Assembly: GCA_040877935.1 (NCBI GenBank)
Contig: JBBDNB010000019.1
Location: 1 to 64,000 of the forward strand
Reading direction: 5' to 3'
From: Chitinophagales bacterium
GTDB taxonomy: Bacteria; Bacteroidota; Bacteroidia; Chitinophagales; CAIOSU01
DNA: 64,000 nucleotides
This document shows, in pieces, positions 9,307 through 18,621 of the stretch; the stretch's first letter is position 1, and each line of letters begins with the position of its first letter. A program made the position numbers and the translations under genes. Under the pieces are notes generated by a model that was given only the letters and a program-made list of their open reading frames with translations, ran no database searches and had not been told where the DNA came from.

Positions 9307-10398
9307 TACATCTTGGTATATTGAGTCCATCAATTCTACATTTCTTTTCCAGTCGTATTTTTCCAATACCCGTTTTCGGGCACTTTTCCCCATTTGTTTG
9401 GCCAAATTGGGATCTTCAATAATTTTCTCAATAGCTTCCAAAGCAGCAGTTGGGTTTTCAGCGGGTACTACAAAACCAGTGTTTCCCTGGTTAACAACCT
9501 CTGGTAAACCTCCTACATTGCTCACAACTACAGGCACTTCGCAAGCCATTGCTTCAATAATTGCGACACCAAAACTTTCTGACCTGCTCAATGCAAGATA
9601 AACATCAAATTGACTGATATACTCCGGTATTTTATGATTGGGGATATTCCCGGAAAAGACCACCTTGTCTACAATTTGCTTTTCTTTGGCCATTTTTTTA
9701 TAAACTTCAGATTTACTGCCATCTCCTGCTATGTAGAGTTTAAAATTAGATTCAGGTCTTTTTTTAATCAACAATTCAAAGGTTTCCAATAAAGTATCAA
9801 TACCATATTTGTATTCCAATGCTTTTACCGTACCAATTATGATTTCGTTTCCGGGAGGTTTCTCCCTTTTTTTAAAAACATCCGTATCAACACCAAAAGG
9901 CGTGATTTCCACTTTTTTATCAGTATATTTTTTGGTTTCAATACCCATTACTTCAGAAGTGGAAAGAATGCGGTCTGCTTTTTTTAAATTGTATTGGATT
10001 ATCTTTTTAAAGATAAAGTTGTGGTTGGGAAAATCATATATATCACTTCCCCATACGGACAGAATAAATGGGTGAAAACCACAAAGCGCACCTAAAATCC
10101 CATAGCTTGATGCATAATGGGCATGGAGTATATCTGGCTTGAAATCATTGATTATTTGTTTTATAGTTGGAAGCGCCTTGATGTATTTAAGCTTCACCAG
10201 GGCTCCTTCACCGCTCTTGAAAATTTTATCTTTTAGCTGCAATGTCTTAATACTCAGACTTTCGCTATTTGGATAATTTTCTTTATTGAAACTTTTAAGC
10301 GAAAAGACATTGATGGTATATCCCCTGTCCAATAATGCATTTACCCATTTAATGGTATGTACGGAAGAGGCATCTGCTAAAATCAGTAGTTTTTTCAT
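9277..10398 (-). CDS. GT-B glycosyltransferase, family 4 (GT4-like)
   Basis: Cytoplasmic or membrane-associated sugar transferase of about 373 residues in the surface-polysaccharide cluster. The N-terminal Rossmann half has ADASSVHTIKWVNALLDRG and HAHYASSYGILG. The C-terminal donor-binding half has IIIGTVKALEYKYGIDTLLE, IPEYISQFDVYLALSRSESFG and the EX7E-type block ESFGVAIIEAMACEVPVV with NVGGLPEVV. These are classic GT4 signatures; donor and acceptor cannot be read from sequence. Start placed at ATG 10398, 7 bp after the upstream glycosyltransferase stop; an in-frame GTG at 10413 would overlap it. The 3' end overlaps the oppositely transcribed Wzz-like gene by 30 bp. Confidence 0.88.
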   Translation of the reverse strand: MKKLLILADASSVHTIKWVNALLDRGYTINVFSLKSFNKENYPNSESLSIKTLQLKDKIFKSGEGALVKLKYIKALPTIKQIINDFKPDILHAHYASSYGILGALCGFHPFILSVWGSDIYDFPNHNFIFKKIIQYNLKKADRILSTSEVMGIETKKYTDKKVEITPFGVDTDVFKKREKPPGNEIIIGTVKALEYKYGIDTLLETFELLIKKRPESNFKLYIAGDGSKSEVYKKMAKEKQIVDKVVFSGNIPNHKIPEYISQFDVYLALSRSESFGVAIIEAMACEVPVVVSNVGGLPEVVNQGNTGFVVPAENPTAALEAIEKIIEDPNLAKQMGKSARKRVLEKYDWKRNVELMDSIYQDVLRESDKFIS

Positions 10399-10405
10399 AC
10401 CAGCC

Positions 10406-11503
10406 TTATTCACTTGTCAATGTTTTTATTATTGTGTTCACACGTGCTTCCCAGGTAATATCAGAATGTATTTTTTTAATATTGTTTTGTTTTTCTGCAA
10501 TGCTTTCGGGGTTATTAAGAATAGCATTGAAAGTGCTCTCTATAGCTTTTTCATTATAATCAACCACCCAGCCCACATTGTGTTCATCTACGAATTTTGC
10601 TGCACGTGTACCTTTTGAAGCTATAACAGGAATTTGAAAGGATAAATAATAAAAAAGTTTTAATGGTAAAACAAAACTCCAATAATCCGTGGGTTTTACA
10701 ATAATTGAAGCTAAATCATAATTCGGCATTTTTTTATCCAATTCATCTCCTGATTGGTGTATTAAATGTATATTTTTTGAAGGTTGTAGGATGCTTTCAT
10801 ATTCGCTTTTTACAGCATTCCAATCTTCCTTTCTAGTACAGATACTGAAGTCAATTTTACTAAACGATTGTGCAGCATTAATGAATTCATGTAATTGATA
10901 AAGCTTACCTAGTCCACCTACATAAATGATCTTAAGTTGATTCTTAGGATTTTCAAAACTCTTGTGTTCAAATACCTGATCTACTCCTGGCGGCAGCTCT
11001 ACTATTTTAATATTTTCATCAAGTCCGGGAATATACTTTTTCATCTCATAACTTTGCAAGAATAGAACATCCAATAGCTTATTGTATTTTTTAATGTCAA
11101 AATGATAGAAAAAATGGGAATAAGCTTTTTTAATGCCAGAAAGGGGATAGTGGGCAAAATTCCAATGAATGTCTCTATAATATAACCCTACCGGAATTCC
11201 ATAGCTTTTGCAAAAGCTGAAGAACTCAAAATCCATGAATGGAGCACTTGGCAAATGATGTTTCTCTGTCAATAAAGTAGGGAGTGTAGAACTCTCTGAG
11301 TATAGCAGATCATATTTTTTCCCATTTTTAATTTCCCTTTTAATTCTATCAATCTGACTTCTCCTTTCTTTGTTGCCCCCCTTTACTACTTCTACATCAT
11401 GTCCTAATCCAAGCATAGCATTCAGTATTTTTATTGGTCGAATATTCGTGCCTGAGGCAACATCTGTATTTATGGCAAATGGAATATGGAAAATTATTTT
11501 CAT
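10406..11503 (-). CDS. Glycosyltransferase, GT-B fold (GT1/GT4-like)
   Basis: 365-residue probable glycosyltransferase. The N-terminus (MKIIFHIPFAINTDVASGT, then RPIKILNAMLGLGHDVEVV) is typical of the acceptor half of GT-B enzymes. The C-terminal half contains LKIIYVGGLGKLYQLHEFI, DLASIIVKPTDYWSFVLPLK and LFYYLSFQIPVIASKGTRAAKFV, equivalent to the donor-binding region. It is more divergent than its downstream neighbour. The ATG at 11503 shares a base with the stop of the Wzy gene, so translation is probably coupled. Part of the polysaccharide operon running leftwards from 14117. Sugar specificity unknown. Confidence 0.8.
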   Translation of the reverse strand: MKIIFHIPFAINTDVASGTNIRPIKILNAMLGLGHDVEVVKGGNKERRSQIDRIKREIKNGKKYDLLYSESSTLPTLLTEKHHLPSAPFMDFEFFSFCKSYGIPVGLYYRDIHWNFAHYPLSGIKKAYSHFFYHFDIKKYNKLLDVLFLQSYEMKKYIPGLDENIKIVELPPGVDQVFEHKSFENPKNQLKIIYVGGLGKLYQLHEFINAAQSFSKIDFSICTRKEDWNAVKSEYESILQPSKNIHLIHQSGDELDKKMPNYDLASIIVKPTDYWSFVLPLKLFYYLSFQIPVIASKGTRAAKFVDEHNVGWVVDYNEKAIESTFNAILNNPESIAEKQNNIKKIHSDITWEARVNTIIKTLTSE

Positions 11504-12852
11504 TATGTAAGCTTATTGTTTAAATATTTTGAAATGTAAAGTAACGTAGAAAACAGAAAGAAAATAAACAAGAAGCCTATATTGTATATATAATCATTAA
11601 AACCACCCTCGACAGCAGAACTATAGCAAAAGTACACGTAAAGCCCTATAATCACAGGTGTTTTAGATGACCTTAGGAAAAAGTAAAAAAGTGTTCCTAT
11701 TAAAAAACCTATGTAGAATGGTGATAGAATTACTCCAAGTAATCCATAATTGGCCCAGGCTTCGCCTATAAAAAGTGAATTAATCACCCCTGCCGTTCCT
11801 GCTTCAACAGCTTGGGGATTTATTGTCTCCATTATTATTCTTGAAGACCTTTCAGAATGTTCAACAGAAAACAATTCCACAAAAGTTGATAAGCTTCTAT
11901 TACCTATAAATTCATGAATACTTCCAAAATATTCGAAGGAGAAAAATGTGCCGGCAATATTTGAAAAAACAGTTCTTCCTATTACCCCATGGTTGTATGT
12001 CAATATCGCCTGTTCAAAATTGATGTTTGTAGTTTCAGAATAAAACATGAGAATTACACTGAAAAATACAATGACCAATAGCATAAAGTATCTGAGCTTG
12101 ATTCTTCCATGCACATAAGTGAAGTAAAAAATAAAACCGATTAGAAAAAGTGCTGCCGGAGACTTTTGCAGATCATAGGACAAGATTAACAAAGAAGCGA
12201 TTAACATTATTACAAACCATGCCAGGTCAAGGCTGTTCCTGCTTTTATTGTAATATGCCCAGGAAATAAAGGCTAATATCGGAAGGAGATTGATTGCAAA
12301 AATGTTTTTTATATAAACATTTGCATCAAATTCCCTGCCTGCTTCTTGCCTCAGCCGTGCCAGGTTTTCACTGTCGTTTATCATTTCCAGCAGTGGTATG
12401 GTTCCAATATGATAAAAAGTATAAATTAGTGAAGCTATCCCGACAAAAGACAGCAAGTACAAAAGTGACTTTAAGATAATTTCATTCTTTGGTAAGTAGT
12501 TGACAATTGGCTTTTCAGCTATGTTTGCAAGTACTGATTTCACACTTTTTATTTGAAATAGCTTTTTTGAAAACAACATCCCCAAAGGAACCATAACCAT
12601 GGAATACATGATTGCCGCCCATCCTACATATCTTGTCTCATCATTTTGTATCTTATTTATAAGGTAATGGTTGTCCAATTCAAGTACTATCATAACAGAC
12701 CCAATAAAGGACATCAGCAGTAAAGGGACATAAAAAACATAAGTAAGCATATTCAGTCTGAGCAATGAGATATTGCCAGCAGCTTTTTTGAAAAGCAAAA
12801 AAGAGCATATTAATACTATAGCACTAATGATTAATATAACTAAACTGCCCAA
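11503..12852 (-). CDS. wzy: Wzy-type oligosaccharide repeat-unit polymerase
   Basis: 449-residue protein with roughly eleven hydrophobic segments and a large central extracytoplasmic loop (around residues 280-340, including NRSLSTFVELF and EHSERSSRI). This is the layout of O-antigen/repeat-unit polymerases, a family with little sequence conservation; the C-terminal SLFIGEAWANYGLLGVILSP is a typical local motif. Inferred role: polymerising polyprenyl-linked units flipped by the upstream Wzx. The start is TTG 12852 (MGSLVILIIS); no ATG is suitably placed. It follows wzx with almost no gap and overlaps the next glycosyltransferase start. Confidence 0.75.
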   Translation of the reverse strand: MGSLVILIISAIVLICSFLLFKKAAGNISLLRLNMLTYVFYVPLLLMSFIGSVMIVLELDNHYLINKIQNDETRYVGWAAIMYSMVMVPLGMLFSKKLFQIKSVKSVLANIAEKPIVNYLPKNEIILKSLLYLLSFVGIASLIYTFYHIGTIPLLEMINDSENLARLRQEAGREFDANVYIKNIFAINLLPILAFISWAYYNKSRNSLDLAWFVIMLIASLLILSYDLQKSPAALFLIGFIFYFTYVHGRIKLRYFMLLVIVFFSVILMFYSETTNINFEQAILTYNHGVIGRTVFSNIAGTFFSFEYFGSIHEFIGNRSLSTFVELFSVEHSERSSRIIMETINPQAVEAGTAGVINSLFIGEAWANYGLLGVILSPFYIGFLIGTLFYFFLRSSKTPVIIGLYVYFCYSSAVEGGFNDYIYNIGFLFIFFLFSTLLYISKYLNNKLT

Positions 12853-12854
12853 GT

Positions 12855-14117
12855 TTATTGTTTCACTGTTAATTTTGAGGTCATAAAAATTCCCAACAAA
12901 TAGGAAACTGACCTAGAAAGTGCAAATATAATTAAGGCACCGGTAATAGTTTTGAAAATATAATATCCTACAAAAATAGAAACAGTTGAACTGATAAAGA
13001 ACAGCACTTGCCAGAGAAGTTCCTGTTTCTGTTTCTCTCTAATCAAAAACATATTATTAAATGGAGCTGATACAAACTGAAATAGAAATAAAACAGCTAG
13101 GATTTGGGCGTAATTACCAGCTGTTTCCCACTCAGTGCCAAAAACCAGTTTGAACAACCAGGGCGAGAGAAAGAGTAGTATTAAAAAAGGTATAATACCT
13201 GCAATCAATAATCCCCAAAATGTTTGTTTATAGATTTTCTTGCAATTTCCATCTTTATTGAGGTCATCTACTGCTTTTTGTCGGAAAACATCACCTACTG
13301 ACCTAGAAACAATTGATACAGGCAGCATAATAGCCCTTTGGGTAAGACCGAAAAAACCAATTTCAGTTTCATTAAAATAAAAGGCCAAAATAATTGGAGG
13401 ACTATTGAGCGCAATGGAATTGAGTAAATGCGCTGACATCAAATACTTAGGAAAAAGAATGTATCTTTTGGCCACACTTTTTATTTCATTCAATTTATAG
13501 CTTAAAAAATCTGATAGCTTAAAAGTGGAAATTAGAATTATATAGGATACAAACAGGCCGGTAAGTTTTGCAGCTATTAGTCCCAAAGCTTCAAGTTTAA
13601 AAAAGCCCAATACAATTTGAAGTGTACCGGAACTTAGGTTACTAGCCACTTTAGAAAAAGACATTCGCTTGTATTTTTCAATTTTATTGGCCCAGTGGTA
13701 GGCTGATTGATCAGAGGCCATAAGCAAAACTCCAATGGGTATCAGATAAACGAATGGAATTAAACCCTCAATATTTAAGATTGAAAGTACAGGAGCACCA
13801 AAAAAATGAACAATAACAAAGAGGAAAGCAGTGAATAATATAATCAGCGATTGGCTTAAAACGGTAAGTCTTTTGCTGGTTTCTATTTCACTGGGGATGA
13901 CTATGGCCTTTTCATACCTGCCTGTTGAGATAGTAAGTAATATGGTAATAACGCTGATGTAAATAGCAAAAACACCAAAACTTGCAGGATCATAGAGTCT
14001 TGTAATTACCGGGCTAATTAACAGAGGGATGGACTGAGACAGTGCAGTGCCTGAAATCAATATTCCGGCATTTCTGAAAAAAACAGATTTTTTTAAAGAA
14101 TTTATTCGTTCTTTCAA
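12855..14117 (-). CDS. wzx: Wzx-type oligosaccharide flippase (MOP superfamily)
   Basis: 420-residue polytopic inner-membrane protein. The N-terminus FFRNAGILISGTALSQSIPLLISPVITRLYDP is characteristic of polysaccharide flippases, and about twelve to fourteen hydrophobic segments follow. Predicted to flip polyprenyl-pyrophosphate-linked repeat units. First gene of the leftward polysaccharide operon (wzx, wzy, two glycosyltransferases). The start must be TTG 14117 because an in-frame TAA directly precedes it. The 168 bp upstream to 14285 hold no gene I can identify. Confidence 0.85.
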   Translation of the reverse strand: MKERINSLKKSVFFRNAGILISGTALSQSIPLLISPVITRLYDPASFGVFAIYISVITILLTISTGRYEKAIVIPSEIETSKRLTVLSQSLIILFTAFLFVIVHFFGAPVLSILNIEGLIPFVYLIPIGVLLMASDQSAYHWANKIEKYKRMSFSKVASNLSSGTLQIVLGFFKLEALGLIAAKLTGLFVSYIILISTFKLSDFLSYKLNEIKSVAKRYILFPKYLMSAHLLNSIALNSPPIILAFYFNETEIGFFGLTQRAIMLPVSIVSRSVGDVFRQKAVDDLNKDGNCKKIYKQTFWGLLIAGIIPFLILLFLSPWLFKLVFGTEWETAGNYAQILAVLFLFQFVSAPFNNMFLIREKQKQELLWQVLFFISSTVSIFVGYYIFKTITGALIIFALSRSVSYLLGIFMTSKLTVKQ

Positions 14118-14285
14118 TTAATTGAAATTATTCTAGCAGATAGAAGTTTAAATTTAGAAAGTAAAAATCCGAAAAAATAATTTAGTGTTTTGGGTGAAAT
14201 ATCTTGATGAATTTTTTCAATGTAAATGTAATCTGCAGAACCAAGGTATAGGGCAAAATATTATGTTCTTAAGCTATTTTTAAAC

Positions 14286-14858
14286 TCACCCCAAAGCCTT
14301 AATAATCAAGTGATCTACGACTGTGTATAAATGCAGGGGCTTTAATTTACGCCATTTCAGGTCATTCAGGTGCTCATTAAAATTCAGGTGAAAATGAAGT
14401 TGATCTTCCTGCATAGCCTCAATTACATGTTTTCGGAAATTAACCATAGCTATCCAGCCACCTTCATCAACGATGTCCTGAAACCATTCTTCATAGTAGC
14501 AATCGTCTGAAGCGTGAAAATTCAGTACATTTTCACCTATAAGAATAAAGCGTTGAATGCCTTGCTTTATCATAGGGTCAATAATGTCTCGTTTAAGAAA
14601 CATAATATCATTGTTCAGGCAGTCATTCCACTCCCCAATCAGCTCTATAATACAAAACTGCTCTTCGTAATTGGCATACAGGATTTTCAAATAAAGGGTA
14701 TTGGAACCGAAATAATCCCATTGCGGATGAATGTAGAAATTGTAGATCGTATTGGAAAATTCAAATTCACTGTAGGTTCTGCCGTATAGCGGAGAACGAT
14801 CATCATCTTTAGATTCGTAGTAGTCCAACCATCTGTAATATGGCTCTAATTCGTGCAT
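14286..14858 (-). CDS. Conserved hypothetical protein coupled to murQ
   Basis: 190-residue soluble acidic protein, rich in Tyr, Trp and Asp, without signal peptide or membrane segment. Distinct stretches: HELEPYYRWLDYYESKDDDRS, SPLYGRTYSEFEF, FYIHPQWDYFGSNTLYLKIL, IIELIGEWNDCLNNDIMFLKR and RFILIGENVLNFHASDDCYY. I recall similar unnamed proteins in other Bacteroidota but know no assigned function. It starts 3 bp after the murQ stop, so it is almost certainly cotranscribed and perhaps linked to cell-wall sugar recycling; this is inference from position. No catalytic motif is recognised. Confidence 0.75.
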   Translation of the reverse strand: MHELEPYYRWLDYYESKDDDRSPLYGRTYSEFEFSNTIYNFYIHPQWDYFGSNTLYLKILYANYEEQFCIIELIGEWNDCLNNDIMFLKRDIIDPMIKQGIQRFILIGENVLNFHASDDCYYEEWFQDIVDEGGWIAMVNFRKHVIEAMQEDQLHFHLNFNEHLNDLKWRKLKPLHLYTVVDHLIIKALG

Positions 14859-14861
14859 AAA

Positions 14862-15671
14862 TCATTTATTCTTGTAAGCTGCAATGGCATTGCGTACGCT
14901 TTTGTTTTTCAGCAACAAAGCCTTTGCTTCATCATAATGAAGTTTTAAGGATTCAGCCACCATTTTTGTTCCACGATCTACCAATTTTTCATTGCTCAAT
15001 TGCATATCCACCATTTTATTATCTTCCACGCGTCCCAGCTTAATCATCACGGAAGTGGATATCATGTTCAAGATCAGTTTTTGGGCCGTGCCGGCTTTCA
15101 TGCGCGTACTGCCAGTAACAAATTCAGGGCCTGTAACGGCCACAACTGGAAAATCAGCATATTGGATGACCTTTGCATTTTCATTGCAGGTAATACATCC
15201 CGTTGCAATTCCATTTTTTTGGGCAATTTCCAAAGCCCCAACTACATAGGGCGTAGCGCCAGAAGCTGCAATTCCAATCAAAGAGTCCTTTTCCGAAATA
15301 TTGTATTCCTGTAAATCTTTCCAGCCTTGGTTTTTGTCATCTTCGGCAAATTCCACGGCCTTTCTAATGGCAGTATCGCCACCGGCCATCAGCCCAATTA
15401 CAAGTCCGTGATCTACACCAAAAGTAGGTGGGCATTCAGAAGCATCCACTATGCCCAATCTGCCGCTCGTGCCAGCTCCAATATAAAACAGGCGACCACC
15501 TGCAAGCATTTTATCACTTATAGCTTCTACTAATGGCTTAATCTCCGGGATACAATTTTTTATAATTTTTGCTACCTTTTGATCTTCTTTATTGATGTTT
15601 TTTAGCAATTCCCCTGTATCCATTTTTTCCAGGTGACGATAATTTGAGCTACTCTCAGTTGTTTTGTCCAT
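14862..15671 (-). CDS. murQ: N-acetylmuramic acid 6-phosphate etherase
   Basis: Cytoplasmic SIS-domain enzyme that cleaves the lactyl ether of MurNAc-6-phosphate to give GlcNAc-6-phosphate in peptidoglycan recycling. 269 residues, somewhat shorter than the E. coli protein (about 300). Diagnostic motifs: LFYIGAGTSGRLGIVDASECPPTFG (residues 61-85), GLMAGGDTAIRKAVEFAEDD, and GPEFVTGSTRMKAGTAQKLILN. ATG 15671. It lies upstream of, and 3 bp from, a conserved partner gene. Divergent from the ctp protease across 132 bp. Confidence 0.95.
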   Translation of the reverse strand: MDKTTESSSNYRHLEKMDTGELLKNINKEDQKVAKIIKNCIPEIKPLVEAISDKMLAGGRLFYIGAGTSGRLGIVDASECPPTFGVDHGLVIGLMAGGDTAIRKAVEFAEDDKNQGWKDLQEYNISEKDSLIGIAASGATPYVVGALEIAQKNGIATGCITCNENAKVIQYADFPVVAVTGPEFVTGSTRMKAGTAQKLILNMISTSVMIKLGRVEDNKMVDMQLSNEKLVDRGTKMVAESLKLHYDEAKALLLKNKSVRNAIAAYKNK

Positions 15672-15758
15672 TTACTGCATCTTTTTAGGAAAAGAAATTG
15701 TTATCAAATCAAAAATATTGTTTCATTTTGAGAATTATCCCGGCTTTGTAGAATCATT

Positions 15759-15766
15759 TATCTTTG
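15759..15766 (+). promoter_or_regulatory. Candidate -7 box of the ctp protease gene
   Basis: TATCTTTG matches TAnnTTTG exactly, 37 bases upstream of the ATG at 15804. No clear -33 element at 19-base spacing was found. Confidence 0.4.
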
Positions 15767-15803
15767 CCTGTGAATTTTTAAACTCTATTTCTACCGCTTT
15801 CAT

Positions 15804-17480
15804 ATGAGTAATAAAAAATACAGCTATTTACTTCCTTTAATTTTCGCGATTATTTTGATTGCGGGAATGCAACTTGGCTATAAGATACGGGGCAAAACCG
15901 AAAATAAAATGCCGCTCTTTAATATCAATAAGCAATTCAATAAAATTGATGAAATACTTGATTTTATTGAGGTTAAATATGTTGATTCTGTAGCGCTTAA
16001 TGATATTGAAGATCAAGTATCAAGAGATTTAATGCGCGAGCTTGATCCCCATTCATTTTATATTTCCCAAAAAGAATTGCAAAGTGTAAATGAAAACCTT
16101 GAAGGCAATTTTGATGGTATTGGTATTGAATTCTATATCCTAAAGGATACTATAATTGTAGTTTCTCCAATTACCGGAGGACCATCGGAAACATTGGGTA
16201 TACAAAGTGGCGATAAAATAATTACCATAGAAGATTCAATTGTTGCAGGAGTAGGTATAAGTAATCGTGAGGTGATACATTTGCTCAGAGGAGAAAAAGG
16301 CACAACTGTAAAAGTGGGTTTTATGCGTGGTAGAAATAGCGAAATCATAGAATACGACATTACCCGTGACAAAATTCCTATCACTAGTATTGAGGTGGCT
16401 TATATGGTAGATGATGAAGTGGGCTATATTAAAATCACCCGCTTTTCTGCGAATACCTACAAAGAATTTAAGAAAGCCCTTTCAATGCTTAAAGGACAGG
16501 GCATGAATGCATTGATCCTAGACCTTAGAAATAATCCCGGAGGCTACCTCAATGCAGCTACAATGATTTCCGATGAGTTTATAGATGGACGGAAATTATT
16601 GGTATATACAGAAGGAAAAGCTTATGAACGACAAGAATACACTGCAAGAGTGAGTGGTTTATTTGAAAGTGAAGATCTTGTTATACTTATAGATGAAGGC
16701 TCTGCTTCTGCAAGTGAAATTCTGGCAGGAGCTGTTCAGGACTGGGATCGTGGTTTAATTATTGGTAGGCGATCTTTTGGAAAAGGATTGGTACAGGAGC
16801 AATATGAACTGGCAGATGGTTCTGCATTGCGGCTTACCGTTGCGCGCTATTACACACCATCCGGTAGAAGTATTCAAAAACCCTATAATGTTGATGACAA
16901 GGCCAGCTATCACAGAGAAATAAGCAAGCGATATGAAAATGGAGAAGTTTTTGAAATGACTGATTCGCTTGCTATACAAGCTCAGGATACGGTTAGGTTC
17001 TACACATCCAATGGCCGTCCTGTATATAGTGGTGGGGGGATTATGCCGGATATTATTGTGCCAATAGATACAGCAGATTATCTCATTTACTTTTCGGAGA
17101 TAAGGGGCTATATACCGCAGTTTGTCTATGATTTTTATTCTGACAACCAGGACAGATTTTTGCCATACAGGGACTTAGATTATTTCAATAATAACTTTAT
17201 GGTTTCTGAAATCATGTATGATCAGTTTATTAATTTTATAGAGAAAGAAGGGCACAGAATCAAAGAAGATGAACTTGAAGTACTCAAGCCCCAGGTCAAT
17301 ATTCTGATTAAGGCACACCTTGCAAGGCAGTTGTGGAAAAATGATGGTTTTTATCCACTATACAATTCTATTGATAATGTTTTTATTAAAGCTTATGAAA
17401 TTATCAAAGGTGGATTGCAAAGAGAATATTTTATTTCTGAGCTTGGGAATGATAAGGAATCTAAAAACAGTAAGAGATAG
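15804..17480 (+). CDS. C-terminal processing peptidase, S41 family (Ctp/Tsp)
   Basis: Periplasmic serine protease of 558 residues with an N-terminal signal anchor (residues 7-27), a PDZ domain (about 90-170, QSGDKIITIEDS), and the S41 catalytic domain. LDLRNNPGGYLN lies near 240. The Ser in GSASASEILAG is probably Ser302, and the Lys in RRSFGKGLVQ is Lys327. Spacing between the two fits the family's Ser-Lys dyad. The region after about residue 400 extends beyond the minimal protease. Such proteases degrade or trim envelope proteins. It precedes ftcD by 42 bp on the same strand. Confidence 0.93.
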   Translation: MSNKKYSYLLPLIFAIILIAGMQLGYKIRGKTENKMPLFNINKQFNKIDEILDFIEVKYVDSVALNDIEDQVSRDLMRELDPHSFYISQKELQSVNENLEGNFDGIGIEFYILKDTIIVVSPITGGPSETLGIQSGDKIITIEDSIVAGVGISNREVIHLLRGEKGTTVKVGFMRGRNSEIIEYDITRDKIPITSIEVAYMVDDEVGYIKITRFSANTYKEFKKALSMLKGQGMNALILDLRNNPGGYLNAATMISDEFIDGRKLLVYTEGKAYERQEYTARVSGLFESEDLVILIDEGSASASEILAGAVQDWDRGLIIGRRSFGKGLVQEQYELADGSALRLTVARYYTPSGRSIQKPYNVDDKASYHREISKRYENGEVFEMTDSLAIQAQDTVRFYTSNGRPVYSGGGIMPDIIVPIDTADYLIYFSEIRGYIPQFVYDFYSDNQDRFLPYRDLDYFNNNFMVSEIMYDQFINFIEKEGHRIKEDELEVLKPQVNILIKAHLARQLWKNDGFYPLYNSIDNVFIKAYEIIKGGLQREYFISELGNDKESKNSKR

Positions 17481-17522
17481 AATAATTCAAAGGGATTTGC
17501 AGATTTACTTTGAGATAAAAAC

Positions 17523-18563
17523 ATGCCACCTAATAACAAGCAACCTTTAATAGAATGCGTCCCCAATTTTAGTGAAGGACGTAATCCCGAAACTATACAA
17601 GCCATTGCCACTTCTATCGAACAGGTTCATGGAGTAAAGCTTTTGCATATAGACAGCGGCATAGCTACCAATCGCACCGTAATTACCTTTGCCGGAAGTC
17701 CTGAAGCAGTTATTGAAGCAGCATTTCAATCGATCAAGTGTGCTGCGCGGCATATTGATATGAGAGAACAAAAAGGTGTACATCCCCGCTTTGGAGCTAC
17801 AGATGTATGTCCTTTGATCCCTGTTGCCAATATCAGTATGGAAGAAGTAGTTAAATATTCATTGAAACTGGCTAAAAGGGTGGGCGATGAATTAAAAATT
17901 CCAGTGTATTTATACGAAAGGTCTGCAAGTTCCCCTGAAAGAAGTAACCTTGCTAATTTGAGAAAAGACAATTATGAGGCGATCGTCAAAAAAATACATT
18001 TACCCGAATGGAAACCTGATTTTGGTCCGCAAAAACTCAATGCGCGCAGTGGAAATATTGCTATCGGTGCACGCTCATTTCTTATTGCCTGTAATATAAA
18101 TCTCAAGTCAGAAGATATTGCCATTGCAAAAGCAATTGCTCGTGAAATTCGAAGCTCGGGATATATTGATAAAAGCGGAATAGTCCCTGAAAAATGGAAA
18201 AGAATGCCCGGTAAATGTACAGCACTCAAGGCCATAGGCTGGTATATACCTGAATATAATTGTGTTCAGGTTTCTATGAATATTACAGATTATACTAAAA
18301 CAGGAATTCACCATGCATATGAAGCAGTAAAAGCTGCAGCAAAAAAACGAGGGGTGATTGTGAGCGGTACAGAATTAATTGGTTTAGTACCAAAGACAGC
18401 TATTTTAGATGCAGGAAAATATTATGCTTCTGCGCAAAAGCATTCTGTTCTTTCAGAACAAGAGTTGATAGAAATTGCAGTTTACAATTTGAGACTGGAT
18501 ATACTGCGCGAATTCAAACCTGAGGAGCGGATATTAGAGTATGTTTTGCAAGGTATGGAATAA
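17523..18563 (+). CDS. ftcD: Glutamate formimidoyltransferase
   Basis: 346-residue cytoplasmic enzyme transferring the formimino group between formiminoglutamate and tetrahydrofolate, in histidine catabolism and one-carbon metabolism. Motifs: IECVPNFSEGRNPE (10-23), DSGIATNRTVITFAG and GVHPRFGATDVCPLIP (85-100). The histidine in VHPRFG, His87 here, corresponds to the catalytic His of the mammalian enzyme. It is a stand-alone transferase without the cyclodeaminase domain found in animals. No hut genes lie in the window. Followed by a bidirectional-looking terminator. Confidence 0.95.
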   Translation: MPPNNKQPLIECVPNFSEGRNPETIQAIATSIEQVHGVKLLHIDSGIATNRTVITFAGSPEAVIEAAFQSIKCAARHIDMREQKGVHPRFGATDVCPLIPVANISMEEVVKYSLKLAKRVGDELKIPVYLYERSASSPERSNLANLRKDNYEAIVKKIHLPEWKPDFGPQKLNARSGNIAIGARSFLIACNINLKSEDIAIAKAIAREIRSSGYIDKSGIVPEKWKRMPGKCTALKAIGWYIPEYNCVQVSMNITDYTKTGIHHAYEAVKAAAKKRGVIVSGTELIGLVPKTAILDAGKYYASAQKHSVLSEQELIEIAVYNLRLDILREFKPEERILEYVLQGME

Positions 18564-18564
18564 T

Positions 18565-18599
18565 AAAAAACCCCAAACTAAAGTTCGGGGTCTTTTTTA
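18565..18599. terminator. Intrinsic terminator between ftcD and arsR-type gene
   Basis: CCCCAAAC (18571-18578), loop, then GTTCGGGG (18583-18590): an eight-base stem with one mismatch. It is flanked by six A on the left and TCTTTTTT on the right, so it can terminate both the rightward ftcD transcript and the leftward regulator transcript. Confidence 0.75.
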
Positions 18600-18621
18600 A
18601 CGGTCACATTAAAATTAAGAA

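Noticed and set aside
9398-10075. Plus-strand frames opposite the glycosyltransferase
   Set aside because: Shadows of a clear GT4 gene on the other strand.
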